The position numbers and the translations under genes are program-made. DNA of 64,000 bases from Lautropia mirabilis (lineage in GTDB: Bacteria > Pseudomonadota > Gammaproteobacteria > Burkholderiales > Burkholderiaceae_E). The notes beneath the pieces were generated by a model. That model made no database searches and was not told the DNA's origin. It saw only the letters and a list, made by a program, of their open reading frames with translations. The DNA is taken from assembly GCF_900637555.1 (NCBI RefSeq), contig NZ_LR134378.1:940001-1004000 (forward strand), read 5' to 3'. This document shows, piece after piece, positions 37,346 through 48,322 of the stretch; the first letter of the stretch is position 1, and every line of letters begins with the position of its first letter.

Positions 37346-37386
37346 CCGAGGCCTGCAGGAAGCAGGCAGGGGCGGGGCTGACCTGA

Positions 37387-38514
37387 TCAGTTGTTGCCGG
37401 CACGCCAGTAGGACGTGCCTTTCTCGCCCTCGTAGGTGCTGCGATCGTCCGCCACGTATTGCTGCACTTTCATCAGCGTGCCCTGGCGGAAGTTGGTGGG
37501 CACGTTCCAGACGGTGCAGTGCAGACGTTTCACGTGCTGCAGGTGGGTGTTCCAGCACAGCTTGGCCTGACCGGGCTGCTCACCGCGCACCAGCATGATC
37601 TGGTAGGAAAGATTGCCTTCCTTCCATTCCTTCAGCATGCCGAAGGGCACCAGGGCGCCGTTGCGGATGGTCAGGTCACTGTCGGCGGTCCATTCATAGC
37701 GCTGCACGTCCGGTTCCTGGGCTTCCGGATGGGCCTCGGCATAAGCGCGGCCCGGATCCTGCTTCTCGGCCAGGTGCACGACATTGCCGATGCTGAACTC
37801 GTCGTTGCTGACCCGCAGCGACAGCCGAGCGCCGAAGTAATGGAAGCCGCGTTTCACGGAGGCCGGCGTGAAGCGATAGACCGGGTTGCTGTCCTGGTGA
37901 ATCACATAGGTGGTACCGGGACGGGCCGGCGCGTACATCTGGTCGTCGCTGCAGATGGCATTGGGCGCATGCGACGGATTGCCGTCGACACCAGGGCGGC
38001 GCACGTAGTTGCTGCCCGTCTCGTGGTTGCCGGGTTGCGACAGCGTGGTGCCGAAGACCGTTTCGGGCGTGTCGTCCTGGGCTTCAGGCACCGGGTTCCC
38101 ATCAGGAGCAAACGACAGCACACCGAAGTTGTCGCACGGCCGCTGGTCCAGCATGCTCAGCAGCACTTCACCACGCACGCCCTGGGGCGACAGCGCGGCC
38201 ACGGCGCTGGGGGCGGGGGGCTGGTTTCCGTCGGGGCTGGCGGCCTGGTTGCGGCCCGCACGGTCATCGTCGGGCGTGACGGTCGGCGTCGCGGGGCTGG
38301 CAGTCGGTGCGACCGGCGTGGATGTCGCATTGTTGCTGCTGCCCGGATTGGGGGCGCTGACGGCGCCGGCGATGGGGTCGAGGTGCGTCGGAGCTTGCGG
38401 GCTGGCCGACACGGCCTTGCCTTCCGTACCGCCACCACCACCGCCTCCGCAGGCGGTCAGCAGCAGCGCCAGCGCAGCGGCCGTCATCGGAACACGGAAC
38501 CTGTTCTTCATCAT
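37387..38514 (-). CDS. Lipoprotein paralog 3 of a four-gene family, unknown function
   Basis: The 375-residue product has lipobox LTAC (Cys22), seven glycines after it, and a Pro/Ala/Ser/Asp-rich linker to about residue 105. The family domain begins 'GVRGEVLLSMLDQRPC'. The C-terminal block reads 'QIMLVRGEQPGQAKLCWN', 'VKRLHCTVWNVPTNFRQG', 'VQQYVADDRSTYEGEKGT'. All four family cysteines are kept. The middle region is rich in Tyr, Phe and His ('VIHQDSNPVYRF') and differs strongly from its paralogs. Two ATGs stand in tandem at the start, as in paralog 2. Function unknown; probably an outer-membrane-anchored or periplasmic protein. Confidence 0.82.
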   Translation of the reverse strand: MMKNRFRVPMTAAALALLLTACGGGGGGGTEGKAVSASPQAPTHLDPIAGAVSAPNPGSSNNATSTPVAPTASPATPTVTPDDDRAGRNQAASPDGNQPPAPSAVAALSPQGVRGEVLLSMLDQRPCDNFGVLSFAPDGNPVPEAQDDTPETVFGTTLSQPGNHETGSNYVRRPGVDGNPSHAPNAICSDDQMYAPARPGTTYVIHQDSNPVYRFTPASVKRGFHYFGARLSLRVSNDEFSIGNVVHLAEKQDPGRAYAEAHPEAQEPDVQRYEWTADSDLTIRNGALVPFGMLKEWKEGNLSYQIMLVRGEQPGQAKLCWNTHLQHVKRLHCTVWNVPTNFRQGTLMKVQQYVADDRSTYEGEKGTSYWRAGNN

Positions 38515-38744
38515 GAATGTTCTCCCGGGCTGTAAGGGGGGCGTATCCAGGAGTCAGGGGCATTCTGGCCATCCATGCTCTCGGGCGCCGAGGTGATGCC
38601 CGGCAGCATAGAGACAGACCGCAGAACAGGGGGGCCTGCCGCGGCGGCAACCGATGCGACGGCGGCAGACTGCGGCTGGACGGTGGGTGGGTGTGGTGGC
38701 GGGCCCACGTGACTGTTGTGGTATGTGGACCCGCTCAGGCCGGA

Positions 38745-40025
38745 TCAATCACGGCCGCTTGTGCGCCAGTAAAGCAGGCCGGACTCTCCGGGATAGGTCG
38801 AGCGGTCATCCACGATGTACTGGCCGTCATCCTTGAGTTCCAGGCCCCGTTTCCAGTTCTCGGGCACGGTCCATACGGTGCAATGCAGTCGCTTCACGTA
38901 CTTCATGTAGGTGTCGAAGCACAGTTTGGCCTGCCGCGCATGGCTTCCGGGCAGCAGCATCATGTGAGTCGTCATGGTGTAGGAATCGCCTCCAGGGGAT
39001 TCGTCCTTCCATGTTGTCAGCACGCCGATCGGCACGAAGCTGTTCAATCCGATGGTCTTGCTGCTTGGGGATTGGCCGAAGTTATATTCGGTGTCTTTGG
39101 GCTGACCATCCGGATTCGCATCCCTGAAGGTCTTGCCCCAGTAGGCGTTGGCTGTTGCTTCGATGCGGCTTCCAATGATGATGGCGTCCTGGGAAATGGC
39201 AACCGGGATGCTGGTGTGCATCATGCTGAAGCCCCGAGGGCGTGAGTCCGGTGAGGTGAATCGCCCGTAGATGGAGCTGTTCAGACGATAGGTGTACACG
39301 CCGGTGGCAGCCGGGGTGTAGATGAGGACGGGCGGGCAGAGTGCGCCCGGAACGGGAGAGTGTTCGTAGGTGCTTCGGTGTTCGGGGTTGATGAGGTAAT
39401 TCTCCGCCGAGAGCGAGTGGCTGATCCATGGGGGAGGGAAGTCTCCGTCGTTTTCCAGGCTGGGACCATCGTGGGATGCACTCAAGGTTCCAAAGGGCTT
39501 GCAGGATCGCTGATCCAGCATGGTCAGCAGCACGTCACCGCGCACGCCCTGCGCCGAAACAAGGGGTACCGGTTCCGTGGTGGGGGTGCCGCTTGCCGTG
39601 CTATCCGCCGCGGGAGGCGTGAGTGCAGGATTGGCTGGTTGCGGTTGCGGTTGCGGTTGCGGTTGCGGTTGCGGTTGCGGTTGCGGTTGCGGCTGAGGCT
39701 GAGGCTGAGGCTGAGGCTGAGGCTGAGGCTGAGGCTGAGCGGCCGGAGGTGTCACCTCGTTGTCGACCGGTGGGGTGGCCGTGTTGGGGTTTCCACGTGC
39801 GCGGTTATCGGAAAGCGCGGGAGACGGCGTATCAGGGCTGGATGCTGGCGGCGTGCTGTCGGTGATCCCACTCCCCGAGTTCGCCGGCGCGACCGGATTC
39901 ACAGGCGCGACAGGGCTGGCCGATACGGCCTTGTCGTTGTTGTCATTGCCACCGCCGCCACCGCAGGCGGCCAGAAGGAGGGCAAGGGCGGCAACGCTGC
40001 ATGACAGGTGTGCAGGGGTCTTCAT
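38745..40025 (-). CDS. Lipoprotein paralog 4 of a four-gene family, with a Gln-Pro repeat
   Basis: The 426-residue product has lipobox LAAC (Cys21) followed by a low-complexity linker that contains 17 uninterrupted Gln-Pro dipeptides (residues about 96-130). The family domain starts 'GVRGDVLLTMLDQRSC' and ends with 'MMLLPGSHARQAKLCFD', 'VKRLHCTVWTVPENWKRG', 'GQYIVDDRSTYPGESGL'. The four shared cysteines are present. The start at 40025 places the signal peptide at the N-terminus; the frame is open 25 codons further upstream. The Gln-Pro segment would make a stiff extended spacer between the lipid anchor and the domain, a design used by wall-spanning proteins such as TonB (analogy only). Confidence 0.83.
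   Translation of the reverse strand: MKTPAHLSCSVAALALLLAACGGGGGNDNNDKAVSASPVAPVNPVAPANSGSGITDSTPPASSPDTPSPALSDNRARGNPNTATPPVDNEVTPPAAQPQPQPQPQPQPQPQPQPQPQPQPQPQPQPQPQPANPALTPPAADSTASGTPTTEPVPLVSAQGVRGDVLLTMLDQRSCKPFGTLSASHDGPSLENDGDFPPPWISHSLSAENYLINPEHRSTYEHSPVPGALCPPVLIYTPAATGVYTYRLNSSIYGRFTSPDSRPRGFSMMHTSIPVAISQDAIIIGSRIEATANAYWGKTFRDANPDGQPKDTEYNFGQSPSSKTIGLNSFVPIGVLTTWKDESPGGDSYTMTTHMMLLPGSHARQAKLCFDTYMKYVKRLHCTVWTVPENWKRGLELKDDGQYIVDDRSTYPGESGLLYWRTSGRD
39637..39738. repeat. 17-copy hexanucleotide repeat encoding Gln-Pro
   Basis: On the plus strand there are nine perfect GGTTGC units (39637-39690) followed by eight perfect GGCTGA units (39691-39738). On the coding minus strand both read as Gln-Pro. 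Copy-number change would alter linker length without breaking the frame. Two different units side by side point to two separate expansions. Confidence 0.95.
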
Positions 40026-40149
40026 GGATGGCGCTTCTCGAAATGTTGTTCCGTGGCGACGTAATGTCGCGGAATGTCGTGGCGCCAAGCTTAGACCCAA
40101 AGCCTGGGGGTGCGATGCCTCGTAGGGCGGGCATCGTCTGTTGCGCGTC

Positions 40150-40184
40150 GATTTGTAAGCCAGCCCGGGGTGCGGTTACAAATC
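40150..40184. promoter_or_regulatory. Inverted repeat GATTTGTAA-N17-TTACAAATC upstream of lipoprotein 4
   Basis: The 9-bp arms are perfect (40150-40158 and 40176-40184). They lie 125-160 bp upstream of the paralog 4 start. A TTACAAATT matching one arm lies at 37242-37250, about 160 bp upstream of paralog 2. This looks like a candidate operator shared by two paralogs. Confidence 0.4.
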
Positions 40185-40220
40185 CTGTCGCCTTGATCCG
40201 ACAGTCATCGGATGATCTGC

Positions 40221-40260
40221 GCCGGGGGTGAACCGTCTGGCGGTTCCTTCTCGCCCCGGC
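40221..40260 (-). terminator. Two-level hairpin past uvrA
   Basis: Outer arms GCCGGGG/CCCCGGC (40221-40227, 40254-40260) enclose a second stem GAACCG/CGGTTC (40230-40235, 40241-40246). It starts 10 bp past the uvrA stop on the minus strand. There is no T-tract. Confidence 0.45.
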
Positions 40261-40270
40261 GGCAGAAGGC

Positions 40271-43216
<2,946 letters not shown>

Positions 43217-43340
43217 GCGGTCGGGATGGGTGTCCTGCGGATCCCGTAACGAGGCGAACCTGACACTATACCCAATTGATCGGGGGGCCGCGCAGGGCTG
43301 CCGTTGTACGGAACACGGCATGGCGGATGCTGGTCAGCGG

Positions 43341-43430
43341 TGTCGGTGCGCTGGACGATGAGACGGTGGGGCGAATTCCGGCGCGAAATCGCGCCTCTGT
43401 GTCGGCGCATTGGACGACGAGGCGGCGGGG
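43341..43430. repeat. Pair of 31-bp direct repeats in the uvrA/MFS intergenic region
   Basis: The copies at 43341-43371 and 43400-43430 are identical at 25 of 31 positions (pattern TGTCGGYGC...GGACGAYGAGRCGGYGGGG). A perfect hairpin GGCGCG-AAAT-CGCGCC (43380-43395) sits between them. The region lies between divergent start codons and so in promoter DNA for both genes. Confidence 0.7.
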
Positions 43431-43508
43431 GGCTTTCGCCCGAGGGGAGAGCGGGCGAGCCACTGATACCATTGTGGTAGCCACGACGACCCTATTCCCC
43501 ATATCAGC

Positions 43509-44771
43509 ATGAACGATTCCCTCGGTAAGGCGCCTGCCGGCGATCAGGACGGCGGGCCGGTGCGCATGTCGCGCCAGGAACTGCGATCCAGCCTCTGGCT
43601 GGCCAGTCTGTACGCCATTCGCATGCTGGGGCTGTTCCTGGTCCTGCCGGTGTTCGCGGTGCACGCCCGGCAGCTGCCCGGGGGAGATGATCCGGCCTGG
43701 GTGGGCTTTGCCTTCGGGGCCTATGGCCTCACGCAGGCGTTGTTGCAGATTCCCTACGGTGCGGCGTCCGACCGCTTCGGGCGCAAGCAGGTCATCACGG
43801 TGGGGCTGCTGGTGATGGCAGCCGGCAGCGTGCTGGCCGCCATGGCCGACACGGTGGCGATGCTGGCCCTGGGCCGGGCGCTGCAGGGCGCCGGCGCGGT
43901 TTCGGCGGCCATCAGCGCGCTGGTGGCCGATTCCACCCGTGACGAGAACCGCAGCAAGGCCATGGCGCTCATTGGCGTGATGATTGCCATGTCCTATGCG
44001 GTGTCGCTGGTGGTGGGGCCGGTGCTGTATCAGCGCGTCGGGCTGTCCGGCATGTTCCTCTTTACCGGGGCGCTGGCGCTGCTGGCCATTGGCGTGCTGT
44101 GGCGGCTGGTGCCCAACCCGGCGCAGTCGCCGGTGCGTCAGGCGGCTCCGCCGCTGCGCGAGGTGCTGGGGCCGGACCTGTGGCGGCTGGATGCGGGCAT
44201 CTTCCTGCTGCATCTCACGCAGATGGCGCTCTTCGTGGTGCTGCCGGCGCGGCTGCTGGCGGCCGGCATGGCGGTGGGTGACCACTGGCAGATGTATCTG
44301 CCGGCCGGGGCGCTGGGCTTCATGCTGATGCTGGGACCCATGCGGGCGGCCGAGCGGGGCAACCGGATGAAGCCGGTCTTCCTGGGCGGTGTGCTTGTGC
44401 TGGCGCTCAGCCAGCTGGGGCTGGCCTTCGTGCCCGACCAGGTGTGGCCGCTGGCAGGGCTGCTGCTTCTGTTCTTCACGGGCTTCAACCTCATGGAGGC
44501 CATGCTGCCGTCGCTGGTGTCGCGGCTGGTGCCGCCCAATGGGCGCGGGCTGGCACTGGGGGTCTACAGCACCAGCCAGTCGCTGGGGGTGTTTGCGGGC
44601 GGCGCCTTCGGGGGGCTGGTGCTGAAGTACGCCGGCGCGACGGCGGTGCCCCTGGCGTCGGCGCTCCTGCTGGTGCTGTGGTGGGCGCTGGCCCGTTCAG
44701 CCCGGCGGTGGCCGTCGGCGGCGTCCCTGCGCGCCGAGAAGGCCGCAGCCCAGGAGGCGTCCGGGGGCTGA
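43509..44771 (+). CDS. MFS transporter (drug/sugar efflux type)
   Basis: This is an inner-membrane major facilitator with 420 residues and 12 predicted helices. The loop 2-3 motif A is 'GAASDRFGRKQVITVG' and the motif C region is near 'GPVLYQRVGLSGMF'. The N-terminal 'LYAIRMLGLFLVLPVF' resembles the YajR group, but the YAM domain of YajR is absent. This gene commonly lies between uvrA and ssb in Burkholderiales. Substrate unknown. A dyad TACCA-TTG-TGGTA at 43467-43479 precedes it. Confidence 0.88.
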   Translation: MNDSLGKAPAGDQDGGPVRMSRQELRSSLWLASLYAIRMLGLFLVLPVFAVHARQLPGGDDPAWVGFAFGAYGLTQALLQIPYGAASDRFGRKQVITVGLLVMAAGSVLAAMADTVAMLALGRALQGAGAVSAAISALVADSTRDENRSKAMALIGVMIAMSYAVSLVVGPVLYQRVGLSGMFLFTGALALLAIGVLWRLVPNPAQSPVRQAAPPLREVLGPDLWRLDAGIFLLHLTQMALFVVLPARLLAAGMAVGDHWQMYLPAGALGFMLMLGPMRAAERGNRMKPVFLGGVLVLALSQLGLAFVPDQVWPLAGLLLLFFTGFNLMEAMLPSLVSRLVPPNGRGLALGVYSTSQSLGVFAGGAFGGLVLKYAGATAVPLASALLLVLWWALARSARRWPSAASLRAEKAAAQEASGG

Positions 44772-44940
44772 GCCCGTGCGGCGCTTCCGGCAGGCAGCTC
44801 AGGGCTGGCCTCGCCGGATGGCCTAGCCCGGCGTGTCTTTTTGGCCATCGCCTGCCCATCGTTCTTTCATCGACAATCACGGCCTGCCGTTGCACTGTTT
44901 CTCGGTCCTGCGGCCGGTTTCTGATCTCAGGAGTTCTCTC

Positions 44941-45468
44941 ATGGCATCCGTCAACAAAGTCATCCTGGTGGGCAATCTGGGCCGCGACCCGGAAGTCCGC
45001 TACACGGCCGAGGGTTCGGCCATCACCAACATCTCGGTGGCTACCACCTCGCAGTGGAAGGACCGCAACTCGGGCGAGCGCCGCGAGGAAACCGAATGGC
45101 ACCGCGTGACCTTCTTTGGCCGCCTGGCCGAGATCGCCGGTGAGTACCTGAAGAAGGGTCGCTCGGTGTACATCGAGGGCCGCCTGAAGACCCGCAAGTA
45201 CACCGATGCCAACGGCGTGGAGAAGTACGCTACCGACATCATCGCCGAGCAGATGCAGATGCTGGGTGGCCGTGATGGCGGCGGAGACTTCGGCGGCGAC
45301 AGCGGTGGCCGTTCCGGTGGCTACGGTGGCGGCTCGTCCGGGGGCTATGGTGGTGGTGCTTCCGGCGGTGGTGCCCGCAGTGGCGGCGCTGCAGGCGGTG
45401 GCGCCCCGGCAGGCGGCAACCGTCCGGCCCCCACCTTCGACGACATGGACGACGACATCCCGTTCTGA
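44941..45468 (+). CDS. ssb: Single-stranded DNA-binding protein
   Basis: Ssb coats single-stranded DNA and recruits repair and replication proteins. It has 175 residues: an OB fold (1-110) starting '[20 protein letters not shown]', a Gly-rich flexible linker (about 115-160), and the acidic tip 'DDMDDDIPF' that binds partners. The ATG at 44941 is preceded by AGGAG. Open sequence further upstream in the same frame is a non-coding extension. The position next to uvrA (with an MFS gene between) is standard. Confidence 0.96.
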   Translation: MASVNKVILVGNLGRDPEVRYTAEGSAITNISVATTSQWKDRNSGERREETEWHRVTFFGRLAEIAGEYLKKGRSVYIEGRLKTRKYTDANGVEKYATDIIAEQMQMLGGRDGGGDFGGDSGGRSGGYGGGSSGGYGGGASGGGARSGGAAGGGAPAGGNRPAPTFDDMDDDIPF

Positions 45469-45526
45469 CGGTCTGGGCGCATCGGCAACACGTCCTGCGC
45501 CCGTCCAGGATCGCAATCCATGAAAA

Positions 45527-45548
45527 AAGCGCCGCATCTGCGGCGCTT
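45527..45548. terminator. Terminator between convergent ssb and thrE-like genes
   Basis: A perfect 10-bp stem AAGCGCCGCA/TGCGGCGCTT with a 2-nt loop is followed on the minus strand by six T's. On the plus strand it follows ssb by 58 bp. Confidence 0.85.
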
Positions 45549-45616
45549 GTCGTATGGACGGATGGAATCTGAATCTGAGGGCTGCGTCAGGGGGCGCAGC
45601 TTCGTCGTGGCAGCGC

Positions 45617-46981
45617 CTACGTGCTCATGCGTTTGAGCCGTTCGCGGCGGCCCACCCATTCGTCATGCATGCGCTTGGGAATGATCAGGCCCAGGGACAG
45701 TGCCAGTGCGATCTGCACGGCGGTGACCCCGTGTGAGAGGGTGGCCACCAGGGTGGGCAGGGCGTCCACATCGGGCTGCTGCAGCTGCAAAAGACCGCTG
45801 GCCATCCGGAAGACGTAGCTGCCCGGAATCATCGAGACCACGGCGGCAAAGCCGATGCCGGCAAAGGGCAGGTCCAGCCGGTGGGCAACGGGCGCCAGCA
45901 CCAGACCGGCCGCCACGGCCGCCAGGCCTGCTGCCTCGCCGGGTGACAGGCCGAACTCGGCCTTGCACAGCCAGTTCAGTGCGTGGGCAGCCATGCCCAC
46001 ACAGACGGGCCAGACCAGTGCACGCAGGGGCATTGAGAACAGCAGGCCGAAGCTGCAGGCCGCCAGCCCGGCCGAGAGCACGTCCTTCCAGAGCGGAACA
46101 ATCCGTGCACCCGGCAGCAGCGGCAGTGCCACGTGGTTGAGTGACAGGCCCAGCAGCAGGCCGGTGCAGATGGCGGCCAGCAGGGTACTGGCGTAGGCCA
46201 GCCGGGCGATGCCCATGCTGGCGCGGGTGGCCGACAGGTCCATCAGGCCGTTGAGGATGGCGGGGCCGGGCACCAGGATCATGGCCGGGCACAGGGCTAC
46301 CAGATGCAGCCGGGAGGTGAGATCCCAGTGCACGGCCAGTGCACCGATGGCACCGGCCAGCCAGGCGGCAACACCCACTTGCCAGACGATGCCGATGCCC
46401 AGATGGGCCATCTGGCGACGGATGAGGGCGCCCAGTCCGGCGCTGATGGCCATCAGGCCGATGGCGCCGGGACGCTGGGCGCCAAAGATGAAGGCCATGC
46501 CCAGGGCCCCGCCGATGCAGGCCAGCATGTACAGCAGCAGCGGGGTGGCATGCATGCGCTGGATGGTGCCCAGGCGAGAGAGGCCAGCCGTGAGGTTGTC
46601 CAGACGGGTGGTGCGCGCCAGGTGCATGTAGGCGGCCACGCGGTGCATGGCCACCGCGTGTGGCGAGCATGGCGCGATGTCGAGCAGGTCATGCCGGTGG
46701 TTTGGCTGCCGGGTGCGCATGATCAGCTCGCCCCAGCGCGGCATGAGGATGACTTCCTGCCCCAGGCGCTGGCCCAGTTCGGTGGCCACGCGCACGGTCT
46801 CGCCGGTCTGAAGGCCGTCGGACAGCATGCCCCGGGCGATCTCGAAGACGAAGTGGCGGGCGTCTTCCTCGCTGGCGGGGGCTGCCGCTGGTGCGCCGGA
46901 TTCAGGGGTGTCAGGGCCTTTCTCCCCGGGCTCGGAGGAGACAGGCATGTTCTGTTTCTGGGAAGGAGGTGTGCTCTGCAT
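45617..46981 (-). CDS. Threonine/serine exporter family protein (ThrE-like)
   Basis: This 454-residue inner-membrane protein joins the two halves seen in ThrE: a soluble N-terminal DUF1212 part beginning about residue 40 ('FVFEIARGMLSDGLQTGETV', 'RWGELIMRTRQPN') then about ten transmembrane helices. The motif 'CPAMILVPGPAILNGLMDL' and the second half 'MIPGSYVFRMASGLLQL' match ThrE/YjjP-YjjB. The first 40 residues are Pro/Glu/Ser-rich. Export of L-threonine or serine is a family-based inference. Divergent from fmdB. Confidence 0.85.
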   Translation of the reverse strand: MQSTPPSQKQNMPVSSEPGEKGPDTPESGAPAAAPASEEDARHFVFEIARGMLSDGLQTGETVRVATELGQRLGQEVILMPRWGELIMRTRQPNHRHDLLDIAPCSPHAVAMHRVAAYMHLARTTRLDNLTAGLSRLGTIQRMHATPLLLYMLACIGGALGMAFIFGAQRPGAIGLMAISAGLGALIRRQMAHLGIGIVWQVGVAAWLAGAIGALAVHWDLTSRLHLVALCPAMILVPGPAILNGLMDLSATRASMGIARLAYASTLLAAICTGLLLGLSLNHVALPLLPGARIVPLWKDVLSAGLAACSFGLLFSMPLRALVWPVCVGMAAHALNWLCKAEFGLSPGEAAGLAAVAAGLVLAPVAHRLDLPFAGIGFAAVVSMIPGSYVFRMASGLLQLQQPDVDALPTLVATLSHGVTAVQIALALSLGLIIPKRMHDEWVGRRERLKRMST

Positions 46982-47130
46982 CCGGCAACGATACGCCCAA
47001 CCCGCTGGTCATGCGGGTCATACCCGTGTGCGACGCTTGCTGCCCGGGCCGGGTGTGTCGATGCCGCAACGCCGGTCCGAGGGCGCCGGAGGCCGTTCGG
47101 CGGCCCATCCCCCTGTCATGGGTACCGCCT

Positions 47131-47136
47131 TATAAT
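47131..47136 (+). promoter_or_regulatory. Consensus -10 element before the FmdB-family gene
   Basis: TATAAT is perfect and lies 28 bp before the start codon. No good -35 stands at 16-18 bp, so a leaderless-like short 5' UTR and activator dependence are possible. Confidence 0.4.
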
Positions 47137-47163
47137 GAAAGGCTTTTCCTGTGCATTTCGATC

Positions 47164-47514
47164 ATGCCGATCTACGCCTATCGATGCAGCAGCTGCGGAT
47201 ATGAGCAGGACGTGCTGCAGAAAATCTCCGCTGCCCCGCTGACGGACTGTCCCTCGTGCGGCAAGCCGGATTTCCACAAGCAACTGTCCGCGCCCGCCTT
47301 TCAGCTCAAGGGTACGGGCTGGTACGTGACCGACTTCCGCGACAACGGCACCAAGCCGGCCGGGCAGGACCCCAAGCATGGCAAGAGCCACAGCGCCGGG
47401 GACGCGGGCAACGGCGCCTCGTCCGGGGCGGCTGATGCTGGGTCGGGTGCCGGGTCCACGGCGTCGTCGGGGAGCGCCTCCGGCGGTGCAGGGGCTGCTT
47501 CGGGCAGTGATTGA
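47164..47514 (+). CDS. FmdB-family zinc-ribbon protein
   Basis: The 116-residue protein begins with the family block 'MPIYAYRCSSCGYEQDVLQK' and has four zinc-ligand cysteines in two CxxC pairs (CSSC and CPSC). The tail from about residue 65 is a Gly/Ser/Ala-rich disordered stretch. FmdB-type proteins are small putative regulators of unknown target. The gene precedes the DUF502 gene and aspS, a common order in Burkholderiales. Confidence 0.9.
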   Translation: MPIYAYRCSSCGYEQDVLQKISAAPLTDCPSCGKPDFHKQLSAPAFQLKGTGWYVTDFRDNGTKPAGQDPKHGKSHSAGDAGNGASSGAADAGSGAGSTASSGSASGGAGAASGSD

Positions 47515-47544
47515 TCGTATCGGGATGTCCAAGGGAGCCCTGCC

Positions 47545-48189
47545 ATGCTGAAGCGCTATTTCGTGACCGGCCTGCTGCTGTGGGTTCCGCTGGTGATCAC
47601 CGTCTGGGTGCTGAATCTCATCGTCGGCACCATGGACAAGAGCCTGGCACTGCTGCCAGCCCAGTGGCAGCCGCAGGTCTGGCTGGGGCGCGACATTCCC
47701 GGCGTGGGCGTGGTGCTGACGGTGCTCATCGTCTTCGTCACGGGGCTGCTCACCACCAACTTCATCGGCCGGGCGCTGGTGCAGCTGGGCGAATGGATCC
47801 TGTCGCGCATTCCGGTGGTGCGCACGCTGTACTCCAGCGTCAAGCAGGTCAGCGACACCATCCTGTCGCCGCATGGGCAGGCGTTTCGCAAGGCGCTGCT
47901 GGTGGAGTACCCGCGTCGTGGCTGCTGGACGCTGGGCTTCCTGACCGGGGCACCCTCGGCCGCGATGCAGGCGAAGATGGGCGTGTCGTCCGGACAGGAA
48001 GAGGATACGATGGTGTCCGTGTTCGTGCCCACCACGCCCAATCCCACCTCGGGCTTCTTCCTGATGATGCGTCGTGAGGAGACGGTGGAACTGGACATGA
48101 GCGTGGATGCCGCGCTGAAGTACATCGTGTCGATGGGGGTGGTAGCGCCCCCGGTCGGCCGGAACGAAGCTGAAACCAATCATGAATGA
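47545..48189 (+). CDS. DUF502 family membrane protein
   Basis: The 214-residue protein has two hydrophobic helices (about 6-30 and 55-80) and the family blocks 'YFVTGLLLWVPLVITVWVL', 'IPVVRTLYSSVKQVSDTIL' and 'VSVFVPTTPNPTSGFFLMM'. DUF502 proteins are conserved in proteobacteria and plants; the molecular role is not established. It lies 30 bp after the FmdB gene and before aspS. Confidence 0.9.
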   Translation: MLKRYFVTGLLLWVPLVITVWVLNLIVGTMDKSLALLPAQWQPQVWLGRDIPGVGVVLTVLIVFVTGLLTTNFIGRALVQLGEWILSRIPVVRTLYSSVKQVSDTILSPHGQAFRKALLVEYPRRGCWTLGFLTGAPSAAMQAKMGVSSGQEEDTMVSVFVPTTPNPTSGFFLMMRREETVELDMSVDAALKYIVSMGVVAPPVGRNEAETNHE

Positions 48190-48322
48190 GACCGTGGGTC
48201 GAGTCGGGCGAAGCGTCCGGTGCGGCCGGCGGGCTCAATAGAACGACGGTCCCGGGGTCGGGGCCATGAAACCGGTGTCCGGCATGGCCGGGCACCATAC
48301 TGCGGTTGCCAGGAGAGAATCA

